From Chloroflexi bacterium TSY (GTDB lineage: Bacteria > Chloroflexota > Anaerolineae > Caldilineales > Caldilineaceae), in assembly GCA_019217005.1 (NCBI GenBank), contig JAHBNG010000096.1:1-57403 (forward strand): a DNA stretch of 57,403 bases. The letters are read 5' to 3'. The position numbers and the translations under genes are program-made. The notes beneath the pieces are model-generated. The model did not search any database and was not told the origin of the DNA. It saw nothing but the letters and a program-made list of their open reading frames with translations. Shown here piece by piece: positions 1 through 9,440 of the stretch. Each line of letters opens with the position of its first letter. The first letter of the stretch is position 1.

Positions 1-1
1 C

Positions 2-751
2 TTGTCTCAAACCGAAACCATCGTCCAAGCCGGAAAGCATGTTTGGTATGACAAACCAGCGGGAGAGGATTGGGCACAATGGCAGCGCGTGGTTGCTCTT
101 GCAAAAGAGAGAGAGCTTCTGATTCAGATGGGGTATATGTTCCGCTACCACGATGGTTTCAACAGCATTGCTGAGTGGGTTCACTCTGGTTTTCTGGGCA
201 ATATTTTCTCGGTTCGTGCCCACATGTCGACAAATGTTGCGGCAGAGCAGATGGGAAAAATTGGCGTCCATCAAGGGGGCATCTTTTTTGATCTAGGTGG
301 CCATATGTTGGACCAAATCGTCTATTTATAGGCCGCCCCACTTACTTCATTTCTGCGACAGGATCGTGCCGGTACGCCATAACGTGTTGACAACACGCTG
401 ACCGTTTACGAATACGAAAACGCATTCGCCATGATCGATATTGCGGCCTTGGAAACCAAACCAATGGCTCGCCGCTTCGAGGTTTATGGAACAAAAGGTA
501 GTGCAATGCTGATAGAACCGTTCGAGCCAGGAAGCAACATCCGACTCTGTTTGGACGAGAAACGGGGCGATTTCGCGGCAGGTGACCAGCTTGTGCCGAT
601 TGACGTTCGCTCCCGGCAAGAACTCTATGATCGAGCGTTGGTCTCCTTTCTAGCGATTATTCAAGGCCAAAAAGCACCCGACCGTACACCCGAACATGAT
701 CTGCTTGTACAGGAGACGCTGCTCCGTGCGACGGGCAAGATTCAAGAATGA
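2..751 (+). pseudogene. Gfo/Idh/MocA-type oxidoreductase, 5'-cut and broken
   Basis: NAD(P)-dependent sugar or inositol dehydrogenase family. The visible part starts after the Rossmann GxGxxG region, which lies beyond the window edge. It shows the family's lysine motif in HVWYDKPAGED (usually EKP), then MGYMFRYH and a C-terminal sheet domain ending in LVQETLLRATGKIQE. The frame is interrupted by a TAG at 329-331. The sequence between about 331 and 385 matches the expected GRP-TSFLRQDRAGTP stretch only if the frame is shifted and shifted back, and a TAA follows at 380-382. After that the original frame resumes (DNTLTVYEYENAFAMID). So there are at least two small lesions, from decay or from draft-sequence errors. 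Family is confident; substrate is unknown. Confidence 0.75.
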
Positions 752-797
752 GGATAGGAGGGTTGTGCTGAAAACGATCGTTTCGCTCATACTCCTT

Positions 798-827
798 GTG
801 ACAAATTCCCCCTGAATATAGTACAAT
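798..827 (+). promoter_or_regulatory. Candidate sigma70-type promoter for leuC
   Basis: GTGACA at 798-803 and TACAAT at 822-827 are separated by 18 bp. They lie about 200 bp upstream of leuC in a stretch with no convincing ORF. The long leader that would result (about 828-1029) shows no T-box or leader peptide that I can recognise. Confidence 0.3.
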
Positions 828-1029
828 TACAGATTGGTTTCGAACTCATTTATTTTCTTTGGCTTACACCGCGATCAACTGAAAACCGGAGTGTCGGATT
901 GGCATAGAGTGTTCACTTGACAAATAAAGTGCCCATTCTCGAGGAGACTCCGAATTTCATGTTGAACGGGATACAGCCCTACTTGAAAACGAGATGGAAT
1001 AGGATTTGTATGAAGTTTAGGAGGAAAAC

Positions 1030-2439
1030 TTGAGCGGTAAAACATTATTCGAAAAGGTCTGGGATGCCCACGTCGTAGCACAGGATGAAGGCGCTCCAGC
1101 CGTGCTGTACATTGACGCACATCTAGTCCATGAAGTGACCTCACCACAAGCGTTCGCCACATTGCGTGAGCGAGGCTTACAGGTCCGATGTCCAGAGCGC
1201 ACATTTGCCACAATGGATCATGCAATCCCCACCCGGCAGGGTATCGACATTGAGCTATGGCCCAGCGATGCAGCCACGCAGGTGCGTACACTCCGACAGA
1301 ATTGTGAAGATTTTGGCGTCACGTTGTGGGACATAGACGGTGATGTGCAAGGAATTGTTCACGTTGTGGGTCCTGAAATGGGCGTAACGCAACCGGGCAT
1401 GACGATTGTCTGTGGTGACAGTCATACCAGCACTCATGGTGCATTTGGTGCATTGGCCTTTGGGATTGGCACCAGCGAAGTCGGCTACGTGTTAGCAACG
1501 CAATGTCTACTCCAAATGAAACCCAAGACCTTTGCCATCAATGTCGAGGGTGAACTTGGCAGCGTGACGGCCAAAGATATTATCTTGGCAATTATTGCCA
1601 AAAATGGAGCGGATGGTGGTGCTGGTCATGTTTTCGAATACCGGGGCAGCGCCATCGAAGGATTAAGCATGGCGAACCGGATGACCGTCTGTAACATGAG
1701 CATCGAAGGTGGTGCCCGTGCGGGCCTCATTGCACCCGACCAAACCACCTTTGATTACATGGAGGGGCGTGAATTTGCGCCCAAAGGAACAGATTGGGAA
1801 AAAGCAATCGCTTACTGGAAAACGCTGAAAACGGATGATGACGCCACCTTTGATCGAGAACTCACGCTCGAAACGAAGGATCTTCAGCCAATGGTGACCT
1901 ATGGCACCAATCCAGGCCAGGGTGCACCAGTAACGGGACGGATTCCGACGCTTGAGGAAATAGAGGATCCGGGCGAACGACGAAGCTTGCTGAGCGCCAT
2001 GGAGTATATGGGTATGGAACCAGGCCAAGCCATCGAAGGACAGCACGTTGACATCGTCTTTATTGGCTCCTGTACAAATAGTCGCATCGAGGATTTGCGT
2101 GACGCCGCCCAGATAGCCAAAGGCAAAAAAGTAGCGGGCCGTGTACAAGCACTTGTGGTGCCGGGTTCGAAAGCAATCAAAGCCCAAGCAGAAGCAGAGG
2201 GGTTGGATCGCATCTTCACAGAGGCTGGCTTCGAATGGCGTGGCGCTGGCTGCAGCATGTGTCTGGCCATGAACGATGACAAGGCGGGTGCCGGAAAATA
2301 TGTAGCCAGCACCAGCAATCGCAATTTCCACGGTCGCCAAGGTCCTGGATCGCGCAGCATGTTAATGAGTCCGATTATGGCTGCGGCAGCGGCGGTGAAT
2401 GGACGCGTGGTCGACGTAAGAGAGATGATGAGAGGATAA
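1030..2439 (+). CDS. leuC: 3-isopropylmalate dehydratase large subunit
   Basis: Aconitase-family [4Fe-4S] enzyme that isomerises 2-isopropylmalate to 3-isopropylmalate. In citramalate-pathway bacteria it also acts on citramalate. It is cytosolic and works as a heterodimer with LeuD. The 469-aa length is normal. Visible motifs are [21 protein letters not shown] and the three cluster cysteines: C348 in GSCTNSR and C408 and C411 in [11 protein letters not shown]. The start is TTG, preceded by a strong AGGAGGA at about 1019-1025. The C-terminus keeps the [14 protein letters not shown] motif. leuD begins 4 nt after the stop, so the two are probably co-translated. Confidence 0.97.
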   Translation: MSGKTLFEKVWDAHVVAQDEGAPAVLYIDAHLVHEVTSPQAFATLRERGLQVRCPERTFATMDHAIPTRQGIDIELWPSDAATQVRTLRQNCEDFGVTLWDIDGDVQGIVHVVGPEMGVTQPGMTIVCGDSHTSTHGAFGALAFGIGTSEVGYVLATQCLLQMKPKTFAINVEGELGSVTAKDIILAIIAKNGADGGAGHVFEYRGSAIEGLSMANRMTVCNMSIEGGARAGLIAPDQTTFDYMEGREFAPKGTDWEKAIAYWKTLKTDDDATFDRELTLETKDLQPMVTYGTNPGQGAPVTGRIPTLEEIEDPGERRSLLSAMEYMGMEPGQAIEGQHVDIVFIGSCTNSRIEDLRDAAQIAKGKKVAGRVQALVVPGSKAIKAQAEAEGLDRIFTEAGFEWRGAGCSMCLAMNDDKAGAGKYVASTSNRNFHGRQGPGSRSMLMSPIMAAAAAVNGRVVDVREMMRG

Positions 2440-2443
2440 CCAT

Positions 2444-3034
2444 ATGCAACCCTTCAACAAACTAAGATCAACTGCCCTACCCCTCCGCCAGGAGAACGTT
2501 GACACGGATCAAGTAATCCCCGCCAGATATCTGACCGCCGTGACCAAGGAAGGCATGGGCGATGGTCTCTTTTCGGCCTGGCGCTATCTGGAAGATGGGT
2601 CACCAAATCCCGAGTTTGTGTTAAACAAAACCGAGCATCAAGGTGCAGAAATTCTGATCGCTGGTCGAAATTTTGGCTCTGGCTCTAGTCGTGAACATGC
2701 CGTTTGGGCATTGACAGAATATGGCTTTCGGACCGTCATTGCTCCTGCATTCGCCGATATCTTCTTCAACAACAGTCTGAAAAATGGCCTGCTGCTCGTC
2801 CCGTTGCCAGAAGAGACAGTCAATATGCTTTGGGATCTGGTTGAGGAAGAGCCAGAAACAGAAATTTCTGTCGATTTGGAAAACCAGACGGTTACGTTAC
2901 CCGACGGTCAACAAATTGGCTTCGATATTGACCCTTTCCGCAAGAAATGTCTTCAGGAAGGGTTGGACGATCTTGGTTATTTATTATCGAAAGATGCAGA
3001 GATCGCAGTGCATGAGGCACGGCCAGCATATTAA
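2444..3034 (+). CDS. leuD: 3-isopropylmalate dehydratase small subunit
   Basis: Swivel-domain partner of LeuC. The 196 aa match the family length. Motifs seen are ENVDTDQVIPARYL near the N-terminus, the GRNFGSGSSREHAVWAL loop that contacts substrate, and FADIFFNNSLKNGLLLVPL. The ATG lies 4 nt after the leuC stop, and the end of leuC (GAGAGGATAACC) probably supplies the ribosome site. The canonical large+small order supports a working isopropylmalate/citramalate isomerase. Confidence 0.97.
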   Translation: MQPFNKLRSTALPLRQENVDTDQVIPARYLTAVTKEGMGDGLFSAWRYLEDGSPNPEFVLNKTEHQGAEILIAGRNFGSGSSREHAVWALTEYGFRTVIAPAFADIFFNNSLKNGLLLVPLPEETVNMLWDLVEEEPETEISVDLENQTVTLPDGQQIGFDIDPFRKKCLQEGLDDLGYLLSKDAEIAVHEARPAY

Positions 3035-3138
3035 GCAGGCATAGAATAACTATCCGTTTTGAAGCCCTCAATGGTAAACAAGATGGGCTTCGAAAACGCT
3101 TACTTGAGCGCCAGACAACCATGCATAAGGCATGATAA

Positions 3139-3489
3139 GTGCTCAAGTTTATCACTGATGAGAATTTTAATCGGGATCTATTAAACGGCCTCCTTCGCCA
3201 AAAGCCGTCGGTTGATATTGTCCGAGTGCAAGACTGTGGCCTATTGAGTGCGGATGACCCAGATATTCTTGAGTGGGCCAGCCAGAATGAACGAATCCTG
3301 TTTACGCTTGATGTTGCCACGATGCCAGCGTTTCTTAGTGAACGCATCAATGCGGGCAAGTCAAGTCCGGGAATGGTAGTTGTGTCACAGTCAACGCCAG
3401 TCGGTCAATCAATAGAGGAACTACTTCTTATTATCGAATGCAGCATCCCTCAAGATTTAGAGAATTCGGTCACCTACATACCATTATGA
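3139..3489 (+). CDS. DUF5615 family PIN-like protein
   Basis: The protein has 116 aa and begins MLKFITDENFNRDLLNGLL. The N-terminal acidic D-E-N motif, then VQDCGLL, DDPDILEWA and LFTLD, is the pattern of DUF5615 PIN-like proteins. These are usually the presumed nuclease half of a pair with a small DUF433-type antitoxin. I see no complete antitoxin upstream. Only a short open stretch in the same frame (about 3045-3132, ending in RKRLLERQTTMHKA) precedes the GTG start. The stop overlaps the next gene's ATG (ATGA at 3486-3489), so the two are translationally coupled. It sits between leuD and leuB, an odd place for a toxin-like gene. Nuclease activity is inferred. Confidence 0.75.
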   Translation: MLKFITDENFNRDLLNGLLRQKPSVDIVRVQDCGLLSADDPDILEWASQNERILFTLDVATMPAFLSERINAGKSSPGMVVVSQSTPVGQSIEELLLIIECSIPQDLENSVTYIPL

Positions 3490-4016
3490 GTGACAATATG
3501 TCTATATCAGCAAGTCATCCAGACCGCCATCAAGACACACAGAAGAGATATAGTAAAAGGGAGAGGTGGACGTATTTACTCATTGTGATTTTTATTGCAT
3601 TGATAGTCTCGGGTGTAAGGCTCACATATCAATACCTGAATCTGTCTCCACCGTTGAGCCTTATTGGGGACATCGCGGAATTCTCACCGTCGGCGAATCC
3701 ATACTTGGTGCACGTTGATGATGTGACGGTATTTGTGATCAACAGGGGTGGAAACTATTTGGTATTAGACCGAAGAGCAACACACTTACCAACTCGCTTT
3801 CCAGTTCAGTGGATACCGTCACACACAAGATTCGAAGATCCACTTTCGGGTGCAAAATATTCGCTGGAAGGCGAGTACATCGAAGGACCAGCACAACGAG
3901 GGATGGATCGATACGACCACAAAATCGTTGACAATCAACTCTGGATCAATCTGAACAAAATTATTGAAGGATGGCCAGCTTCTGAATCACCAGTCAGCAG
4001 AGCCTTTCATCGTTAA
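3486..4016 (+). CDS. Membrane-anchored Rieske-like protein without Fe-S ligands
   Basis: The protein has 176 aa from the ATG that overlaps the DUF5615 stop. A single membrane segment ([17 protein letters not shown]) is followed by an extracytoplasmic domain with a Rieske-like layout: [16 protein letters not shown], then [12 protein letters not shown], then [21 protein letters not shown] and [14 protein letters not shown]. In true Rieske proteins these positions hold C-x-H and C-P-C-H. Here the ligands read A, H, D and S, so only one histidine survives and the usual cysteines are absent. I infer a Rieske fold that cannot bind a [2Fe-2S] cluster; its role is unknown. Coupling to the upstream gene suggests a shared transcript. 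Confidence 0.65.
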   Translation: MSDNMSISASHPDRHQDTQKRYSKRERWTYLLIVIFIALIVSGVRLTYQYLNLSPPLSLIGDIAEFSPSANPYLVHVDDVTVFVINRGGNYLVLDRRATHLPTRFPVQWIPSHTRFEDPLSGAKYSLEGEYIEGPAQRGMDRYDHKIVDNQLWINLNKIIEGWPASESPVSRAFHR

Positions 4017-4130
4017 AATGAACGCCACGTTGTACATACAACAGGCGATTCAGAAAATAATCATCCACAGATTGACTGGACGAACAGAAGGATCATCGTT
4101 TCTTATTGCCTACCATAGAGGCAATAGACG

Positions 4131-4188
4131 CACCAGAAAAGTTTTGTTCCGTCTCTACTCAGAGAGACGGAACAAAACTTTTCTGGTG
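4131..4188. repeat. Perfect 26-bp inverted repeat upstream of leuB
   Basis: The arms 4131-4156 and 4163-4188 are exact reverse complements around a 6-nt loop (ACTCAG). The stem carries runs of A and T on each side (CCAGAAAAGTTTTGTTCC). It ends 27 nt before the leuB ATG. It could be a strong hairpin in the leader, a bidirectional terminator or a minimal palindromic mobile element. No second copy was noticed in this window. Confidence 0.8.
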
Positions 4189-4215
4189 AACTATATAAGC
4201 ACAGAAAGCAAATTC

Positions 4216-5310
4216 ATGAATGCAAACATCGTCATATTAGCCGGTGATGGCATCGGCCCAGAAGTAACCACAGAAGCCGTAAAGGTACTTGAGGTTGTTG
4301 GAGAGAAATTTGACCACTCATTTGAGTTCAACCACCAGATGATGGGTGGATGTGCCATTGATGAATTGGGGACAAGCCTCCCAGATGAAACAGTCGTTGC
4401 GTGTAAAAATAGTGATGCAGTTTTGCTCGGAGCTGTTGGTGGTCCGAAGTGGGATGATCCCAATGCGTCAGACCGCCCGGAGCGAGGCTTGCTCGCTATT
4501 CGGAAAGAACTCAATCTCTTTGCAAATTTGCGTCCCGTCAAGCTGCATCCCCAAATGATCAGCGCCAGTACGCTCAAAGAGGATGTTCTGCGTGAGACAG
4601 ATCTGCTGGTTGTGCGTGAACTCACGGGTGGCATCTACTTTGGTTCACGCCAAGAGGCAGGCGATGCCGGATATGAGGCTTACGATACAATGCTTTATAC
4701 GCGGCCCGAAATCGAACGAATTGTACGCTTGGCTGCCGATGCCGCCATGTCTCGCAGCAAAAGGCTGGTCAGTGTTGACAAGGCCAATGTTTTAGCATCG
4801 AGTCGTCTTTGGCGTCGCGTAGCCGAAAAAGTGTTGGCAGAGTATTCTGATTTGGAGGTTGAGCATATACTCGTTGATGCGATGGCGATGCATTTGATTC
4901 GTCGTCCGGCAACATTTGATGTCGTTGTCAGTGGCAACCTCTTTGGCGATATTCTGACCGACGAAGCCTCGATGTTGGCCGGCTCAATGGGAATGTTACC
5001 TTCCGCCAGTTTGGGCGATATCATGAACAGCCAAGAAATGCCTCTCGGGCTTTATGAACCCATTCATGGTAGCGCACCGGATATTGCGGGGCAAGGGGTC
5101 GCCAATCCACTGGCCGCAATTACTTCCTGTGCGATGATGTTGCGCCACAGCCTCGGTCTTGCCAAAGAGGCAGATGCCATCGAACAAGCTGTCGATGATG
5201 TCATCAACGAGGGTGTGCGGACGCCAGATGTGGCAGATACTGGCTCAGAAGTTGTTGGAACTCAAATTATGGGCGATCTAGTTGTCGAAAAGCTGAGAAC
5301 TATGGGTTAA
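4216..5310 (+). CDS. leuB: 3-isopropylmalate dehydrogenase
   Basis: NAD-dependent oxidative decarboxylation of 3-isopropylmalate; the same enzyme can act on the methyl-malate intermediate of the citramalate route. It has 364 aa from the ATG at 4216, giving [17 protein letters not shown]. The open frame extends further upstream through the palindrome, but that extension is not conserved. Motifs seen are [33 protein letters not shown], the Mg-binding [18 protein letters not shown] and the NAD-binding [24 protein letters not shown]. All key parts look intact. Confidence 0.97.
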   Translation: MNANIVILAGDGIGPEVTTEAVKVLEVVGEKFDHSFEFNHQMMGGCAIDELGTSLPDETVVACKNSDAVLLGAVGGPKWDDPNASDRPERGLLAIRKELNLFANLRPVKLHPQMISASTLKEDVLRETDLLVVRELTGGIYFGSRQEAGDAGYEAYDTMLYTRPEIERIVRLAADAAMSRSKRLVSVDKANVLASSRLWRRVAEKVLAEYSDLEVEHILVDAMAMHLIRRPATFDVVVSGNLFGDILTDEASMLAGSMGMLPSASLGDIMNSQEMPLGLYEPIHGSAPDIAGQGVANPLAAITSCAMMLRHSLGLAKEADAIEQAVDDVINEGVRTPDVADTGSEVVGTQIMGDLVVEKLRTMG

Positions 5311-5320
5311 TAGATACTAC

Positions 5321-5532
5321 ATATTTGCGCCTGCAATTGTGCAGGCAGTCGGCGATTAGCGCACAGGCGCAAACGGGGCTTTCGGCAGCACTTGCCAACG
5401 AATCGGGTTCAACATCGACCAAAAATTGTCGCTCTTTGTGCGCTAGGCGCCTATTTGTTTGGGCCTGCGGCGGCACTCATCAATCAAATGCATATCGACA
5501 AAAAGTTGTCGATATTGGTCCCGTAAGGGCCT
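5321..5532. repeat. Palindromic intergenic repeat, family R1, copy a
   Basis: It starts with the hairpin CCTGCAATTGTGCAGG, continues with AAACGGGGCTTTCGGCAGC and ends near GTGCGCTAGGCGCCTA (5321-5455). A related half-unit follows (5461-5532) containing TCGACAAAAAGTTGTCGA and GTAAGGGCCTA. The first part matches 32778-32900 closely and in the same orientation. It fills the leuB-ppc gap and runs up to the ppc start. Confidence 0.8.
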
Positions 5533-8526
5533 ATGCATAATAACATGTCAGATCAAGTGCAGGACAATGAGATTTCAATGAACGATGCGATTACCCATAA
5601 TGGGAATGGTCAGTCTGCATCAGGGGAGAACGTGGACTCCCCCATCCCCATAACCAACGCACGCGAAGATATTGAGTCGGCAACTCAAGAACCTCTTCGT
5701 AATCCAGCTAGTTTGAGCAAATCAGTGAATCAGCTTGGACACTTTCTGGGTCAAACCATCATTGATCAAGAAGGCCAAGAACTCTTCGAATTAGTAGAGC
5801 AAATTCGCACGCTCTCAAAAAGTAGACGCGACGGTAAAGATGTTTCAGAAAAGATCGCGCAACTGATGCCACAACTCTTGGATGACATTTCAAATGGTTT
5901 GGCTGTCTTAAAAGCATTTACAACCTATTTTCAACTGGTCAACCTGGCTGAGGAGCAGGAACGAGTTCGTATCCTGCGTCAACGTGCGCAGACAGTTCAA
6001 CAGACCCAAACACCGATAAGAGAAACCATCGATGAAGCAATCCAAATCCTTTGGGAAGAGGGGCTTTCGGCGGAGGACATACAAGAAATTCTGTCAGAAC
6101 TGTACATCGTGCCTGTTTTTACTGCTCATCCAACGGAGGCAAAACGCCGGACAACGCTGCTACAGCTGAAAACAATCTCTGACGCACTTCATCGACTGAA
6201 TACCACCGATCTATTACCAAGTGAGCAAGAAGAGATACTCCAACGGATACAAGAAACCATCATCCTTCTTTGGCAGAGTGATGAGACACGTGATCGCCGT
6301 CCAACGGTTATGGACGAGGTGCGGAGTGGTCTTTATTTCTTTGATGCAACACTTTTCAAGCTCGTGTCAAACATGTATGAAGACCTTGAGCGAGTCCTTG
6401 CTCACTACTACCCCGATGCAACGTTCAACATCCCAACCTTTTTGCGTTATGGCTCTTGGATCGGCGGGGATCGTGATGGCAATCCATACGTGACGATAGA
6501 GATCACAGAAGAAGCATTGCGGGCGCAGAAGGAAGCGGTCTTGACTCATTATAACATTGAAGTCGATGCCCTGTATGAAATGCTCAGTCCTGCAACCACG
6601 CGAGTTGATGTATCACCTGAGTTAGTTGCAAGCATTGCGAGCGACTTCGATCTTGTGGAAGAGAGTGAGCTTGAGGTTCTTGATCGCTTCAAATTAGAAC
6701 CATATCGTCAGAAGCTGATTCTGATGTTTCGCCGCTTACGAGCAACACGGGCTGAAAATAATGCAGCTTGGAACGACCAGACAACCAGTTCACGCGCCTA
6801 TAGAAGCGCCGAGGAGTTTCTGGCAGATTTACATCTAATTCGAGACAGCCTAAACCAAAACAAGGGCGAACGCCTTGTCAATGGTCTCTTAGCAAACCTG
6901 ATTCGTTCCGTAGAAATATTTGGATTTCATCTGGCGACCCTCGATATCCGTCAACATGCTGAGCGCCATCGATCTACCTTGGCGGATATCTTGAACCACT
7001 ACAGCGTTGTGTATAACTATGAAGCCTATGGGGAAGACGACAAAGTCAAATGGCTTGAGGATGAAATTTCAAATCACAGACCATTGACGGCGAAATTACA
7101 ATTTACAGAACAGACAAACGAAACGATCTCCCTATTTCGTTTGATCCGACGAGCGCATGAAGAGATCGGTACCGAGGCAATTCAAACATACATCATTAGC
7201 ATGACCACGGCTGTCAGTAATGTTCTGGAAGTGCTACTTTTCACGAAAGATGCCGGTCTATTTGGACAATTGGATATTGTTCCTCTGTTTGAGACAATCG
7301 AGGACCTGATTAAGGCTCCCCAGATTATGGCCGCCTTATTTAATAATCGCGTCTATCAGGAACATCTGCAGTTGCGTCAAAACCACCAGCAGATCATGAT
7401 TGGGTATAGCGACTCGAATAAAGATGGTGGCTATTTGAAAGCAAGTTGGATGTTATTTCGAGCACAACGGTCATTAGCCAACGTTTGTGATGAACACAAT
7501 ATTACGTTAACCCTTTTTCATGGACGCGGCGGCACACTTGGCCGTGGTGGAGGACCACCAAACCGAGCAATCTTGTCTCAACCGCCCGAATCCGTACGTG
7601 GACGCATCAAAGTGACTGAGCAAGGCGAAGTGATTAGCAATCGCTATGCCAATTACATCATCGCGCATCGTCATCTTCAGCAGCTCATCAACGCAGTCCT
7701 GCTGTCAAGTGAAAAACGCTCGCAATCGTCGGAAGCTCTTATCCGAGAAGCTGATTGGGCTGCCCGCATGGATGATATCAGTCAATTGGCCTATGAAAAA
7801 TATCGTTCGCTTGTCGAAAAACCTGGCTTTATCCGTTATTTTCATGATGCAACACCGATTGATCAAATTGGTCGTCTCAACATTGGCTCTCGCCCTGCCC
7901 GCCGAAAGCAAACAGAGAGCATTGATGATCTGCGGGCAATTCCTTGGGTCTTTGCTTGGACACAATCACGAGTCAATCTACCAAGTTGGTATGGTATTGG
8001 AACAGCTGTTGAGCTGTGGACGAAGACTGAGAAGACCAAGGCTGAGGAGAAGGCCAAAAGTGAAGATGATCGTAAGGATCATCTAGAGGCTAACGTTGAA
8101 GGAGAGGAAAACGAAAGGATGAACGACTTATGCGAAATGTATGAGGAGTGGCCTTTCTTTCGAACCTTAGTCGATAATATTCAGCTTGGGCTTGGCAAAG
8201 CAGATATGGATATCGCAGCTTTATATGCTCAGCTAACAGATGCAACAACGCGCGCCGAAATCTTCCAAGATATCCAAACCGAATATGAGCGAACGCGCAA
8301 CGCAGTCCTGAAGATAACGGATAATCGAGAATTGCTTGATAAATCATGGTTACAAGAGAGCATTCGTTTGCGTAACCCCTATGTGGATCCGCTCAATTTC
8401 ATACAAGTCTCGTTGCTTGAGCGTCTCCGCAATGCCGACTTACCCCCAATCGATGTTGAGAAGCTGAAAGAAGCGATCCTGCTTTCTGTCAATGGTGTAG
8501 CGGCGGGCGTCCAAAATGTTGGCTAA
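5533..8526 (+). CDS. ppc: Phosphoenolpyruvate carboxylase
   Basis: Carboxylates PEP to oxaloacetate, the anaplerotic supply for aspartate-derived compounds. The protein has about 997 aa, slightly long. Motifs seen are [10 protein letters not shown] (catalytic His about 199), [57 protein letters not shown] and LPSWYGIG. The C-terminus is QNVG rather than the common QNTG. An acidic, lysine-rich low-complexity insert (roughly residues 826-860) sits just after [14 protein letters not shown] and looks like a lineage insertion. The start may be the ATG at 5533 or the one at 5545; the first overlaps the end of the upstream repeat and has AAGG close by. Confidence 0.96.
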   Translation: MHNNMSDQVQDNEISMNDAITHNGNGQSASGENVDSPIPITNAREDIESATQEPLRNPASLSKSVNQLGHFLGQTIIDQEGQELFELVEQIRTLSKSRRDGKDVSEKIAQLMPQLLDDISNGLAVLKAFTTYFQLVNLAEEQERVRILRQRAQTVQQTQTPIRETIDEAIQILWEEGLSAEDIQEILSELYIVPVFTAHPTEAKRRTTLLQLKTISDALHRLNTTDLLPSEQEEILQRIQETIILLWQSDETRDRRPTVMDEVRSGLYFFDATLFKLVSNMYEDLERVLAHYYPDATFNIPTFLRYGSWIGGDRDGNPYVTIEITEEALRAQKEAVLTHYNIEVDALYEMLSPATTRVDVSPELVASIASDFDLVEESELEVLDRFKLEPYRQKLILMFRRLRATRAENNAAWNDQTTSSRAYRSAEEFLADLHLIRDSLNQNKGERLVNGLLANLIRSVEIFGFHLATLDIRQHAERHRSTLADILNHYSVVYNYEAYGEDDKVKWLEDEISNHRPLTAKLQFTEQTNETISLFRLIRRAHEEIGTEAIQTYIISMTTAVSNVLEVLLFTKDAGLFGQLDIVPLFETIEDLIKAPQIMAALFNNRVYQEHLQLRQNHQQIMIGYSDSNKDGGYLKASWMLFRAQRSLANVCDEHNITLTLFHGRGGTLGRGGGPPNRAILSQPPESVRGRIKVTEQGEVISNRYANYIIAHRHLQQLINAVLLSSEKRSQSSEALIREADWAARMDDISQLAYEKYRSLVEKPGFIRYFHDATPIDQIGRLNIGSRPARRKQTESIDDLRAIPWVFAWTQSRVNLPSWYGIGTAVELWTKTEKTKAEEKAKSEDDRKDHLEANVEGEENERMNDLCEMYEEWPFFRTLVDNIQLGLGKADMDIAALYAQLTDATTRAEIFQDIQTEYERTRNAVLKITDNRELLDKSWLQESIRLRNPYVDPLNFIQVSLLERLRNADLPPIDVEKLKEAILLSVNGVAAGVQNVG

Positions 8527-8632
8527 GCCTTTTCCAACAATTAGAATCCCTAATTTGATCTGGAAAAGCGCAAGCCATTCCAGCGAAATCGACTTGGCAA
8601 ATCAGGGATTTATTTCGCTGGAATGGCCTAAG
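8526..8632. repeat. Two-hairpin intergenic repeat, family R2, copy a
   Basis: The first hairpin pairs AAGCCTTTTCCA with TGGAAAAGCG. The second has exact 16-bp arms at 8574-8589 and 8612-8627 (core GCCATTCCAGCGAAAT). The same architecture with related sequence recurs at 39859-39958. It follows ppc directly and may also act as a terminator. Confidence 0.7.
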
Positions 8633-8661
8633 GCTAACAGTCTATCCGAAAGGAAACTCTT

Positions 8662-9432
8662 TTGAGCAATCATCTTACGTCTATTGACGGTCTATTAATT
8701 GATATCAATGGTGTACTGACAATTGGGGACGAGGTAATCCCGGGCGCGCTGGAGACGCTAGACGTCTTGCGCGCCCGCGGTATTCCCCACCGTTTTATCC
8801 CAAATACGACGATCTACTGTCGATATACCTTGCTAGATCGGTTGCAGGGATTGGGATTGGCATTAAATATTGACGAAGTCTTTACGGCAACCTTTGCGGC
8901 AGCCGAATATTTACGTAGCCAGAATGCAAAAAGCTACTATCCTCTTCTCTTACCGGACGCGCAGTTGGAATTTACCGGGATCGAGGTGGATGAAGAGAAT
9001 CCAGAGTTTGTGGTCGTGGGTGATATGGGGTCCAGTTTCAACTACACGCGTTTGAACCAGGCATGTCGCGCATTGCTCAGTGGAGCCAAACTGATCGCGC
9101 TCCAAAAGAAACGACTGTGGCGTACTGAAAATGGGCTTTTTCTAGATGCAGGCCCATTTGTGGTTGCCCTAGAATATGCCTCTGGCCAGAGTGCACACGT
9201 TGTGGGGAAGCCTAGTTACTCCTACTTCCATATGGTTCTCAATGATCTCAATCTGCCACCAGAACGCGTTGCCGTGATCGGTGATGACATTGAAATCGAT
9301 GTGCGAGGTGCTCAACACATGGGCATGCAAGGTTGGCTCGTCAAGACTGGACGTTTTCGCAAAGAAGATCTGGGCCGCGCAATTTGGCCAGAACAGATCT
9401 TGGACAGTTTTTCAGATATCATAAATAAATAG
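8662..9432 (+). CDS. HAD-IIA family hydrolase (LHPP-like)
   Basis: The protein has 256 aa from a TTG start with AAAGGA about 8 nt upstream. Motif I reads DINGVLT, like the DISGVL variant of the LHPP/HAD-IIA-hyp3 group rather than the classic DxDG. Motif II is IPNTT, the conserved lysine lies in VVGKPS, and the Mg-binding motif is [14 protein letters not shown]. The cap region lies between motifs II and III, as in subclass IIA. A phosphatase on a small phosphate or phosphoamino-acid substrate is likely; the substrate is unknown. cimA follows 8 nt after the stop, so the two probably share a transcript. Confidence 0.85.
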   Translation: MSNHLTSIDGLLIDINGVLTIGDEVIPGALETLDVLRARGIPHRFIPNTTIYCRYTLLDRLQGLGLALNIDEVFTATFAAAEYLRSQNAKSYYPLLLPDAQLEFTGIEVDEENPEFVVVGDMGSSFNYTRLNQACRALLSGAKLIALQKKRLWRTENGLFLDAGPFVVALEYASGQSAHVVGKPSYSYFHMVLNDLNLPPERVAVIGDDIEIDVRGAQHMGMQGWLVKTGRFRKEDLGRAIWPEQILDSFSDIINK

Positions 9433-9440
9433 GATTTATA

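Noticed and set aside
751..1029. T-box or leucine leader peptide upstream of leuC
   Set aside because: No T-box core motif, no leucine-rich mini-ORF and no convincing attenuator pair were seen.
1663..2340. 225-aa open frame on the - strand inside leuC
   Set aside because: It is a shadow of a highly conserved + strand gene; no start signal and no recognisable protein pattern.
3059..3093. Hairpin GAAGCCC/GGGCTTC after leuD as a terminator
   Set aside because: The stem is short, the loop is 21 nt, and no T-run follows on the + strand.
5405..5425. GGGTTCAA stretch resembling a tRNA T-loop
   Set aside because: It is part of repeat R1, and no acceptor, D or anticodon stems can be drawn around it.
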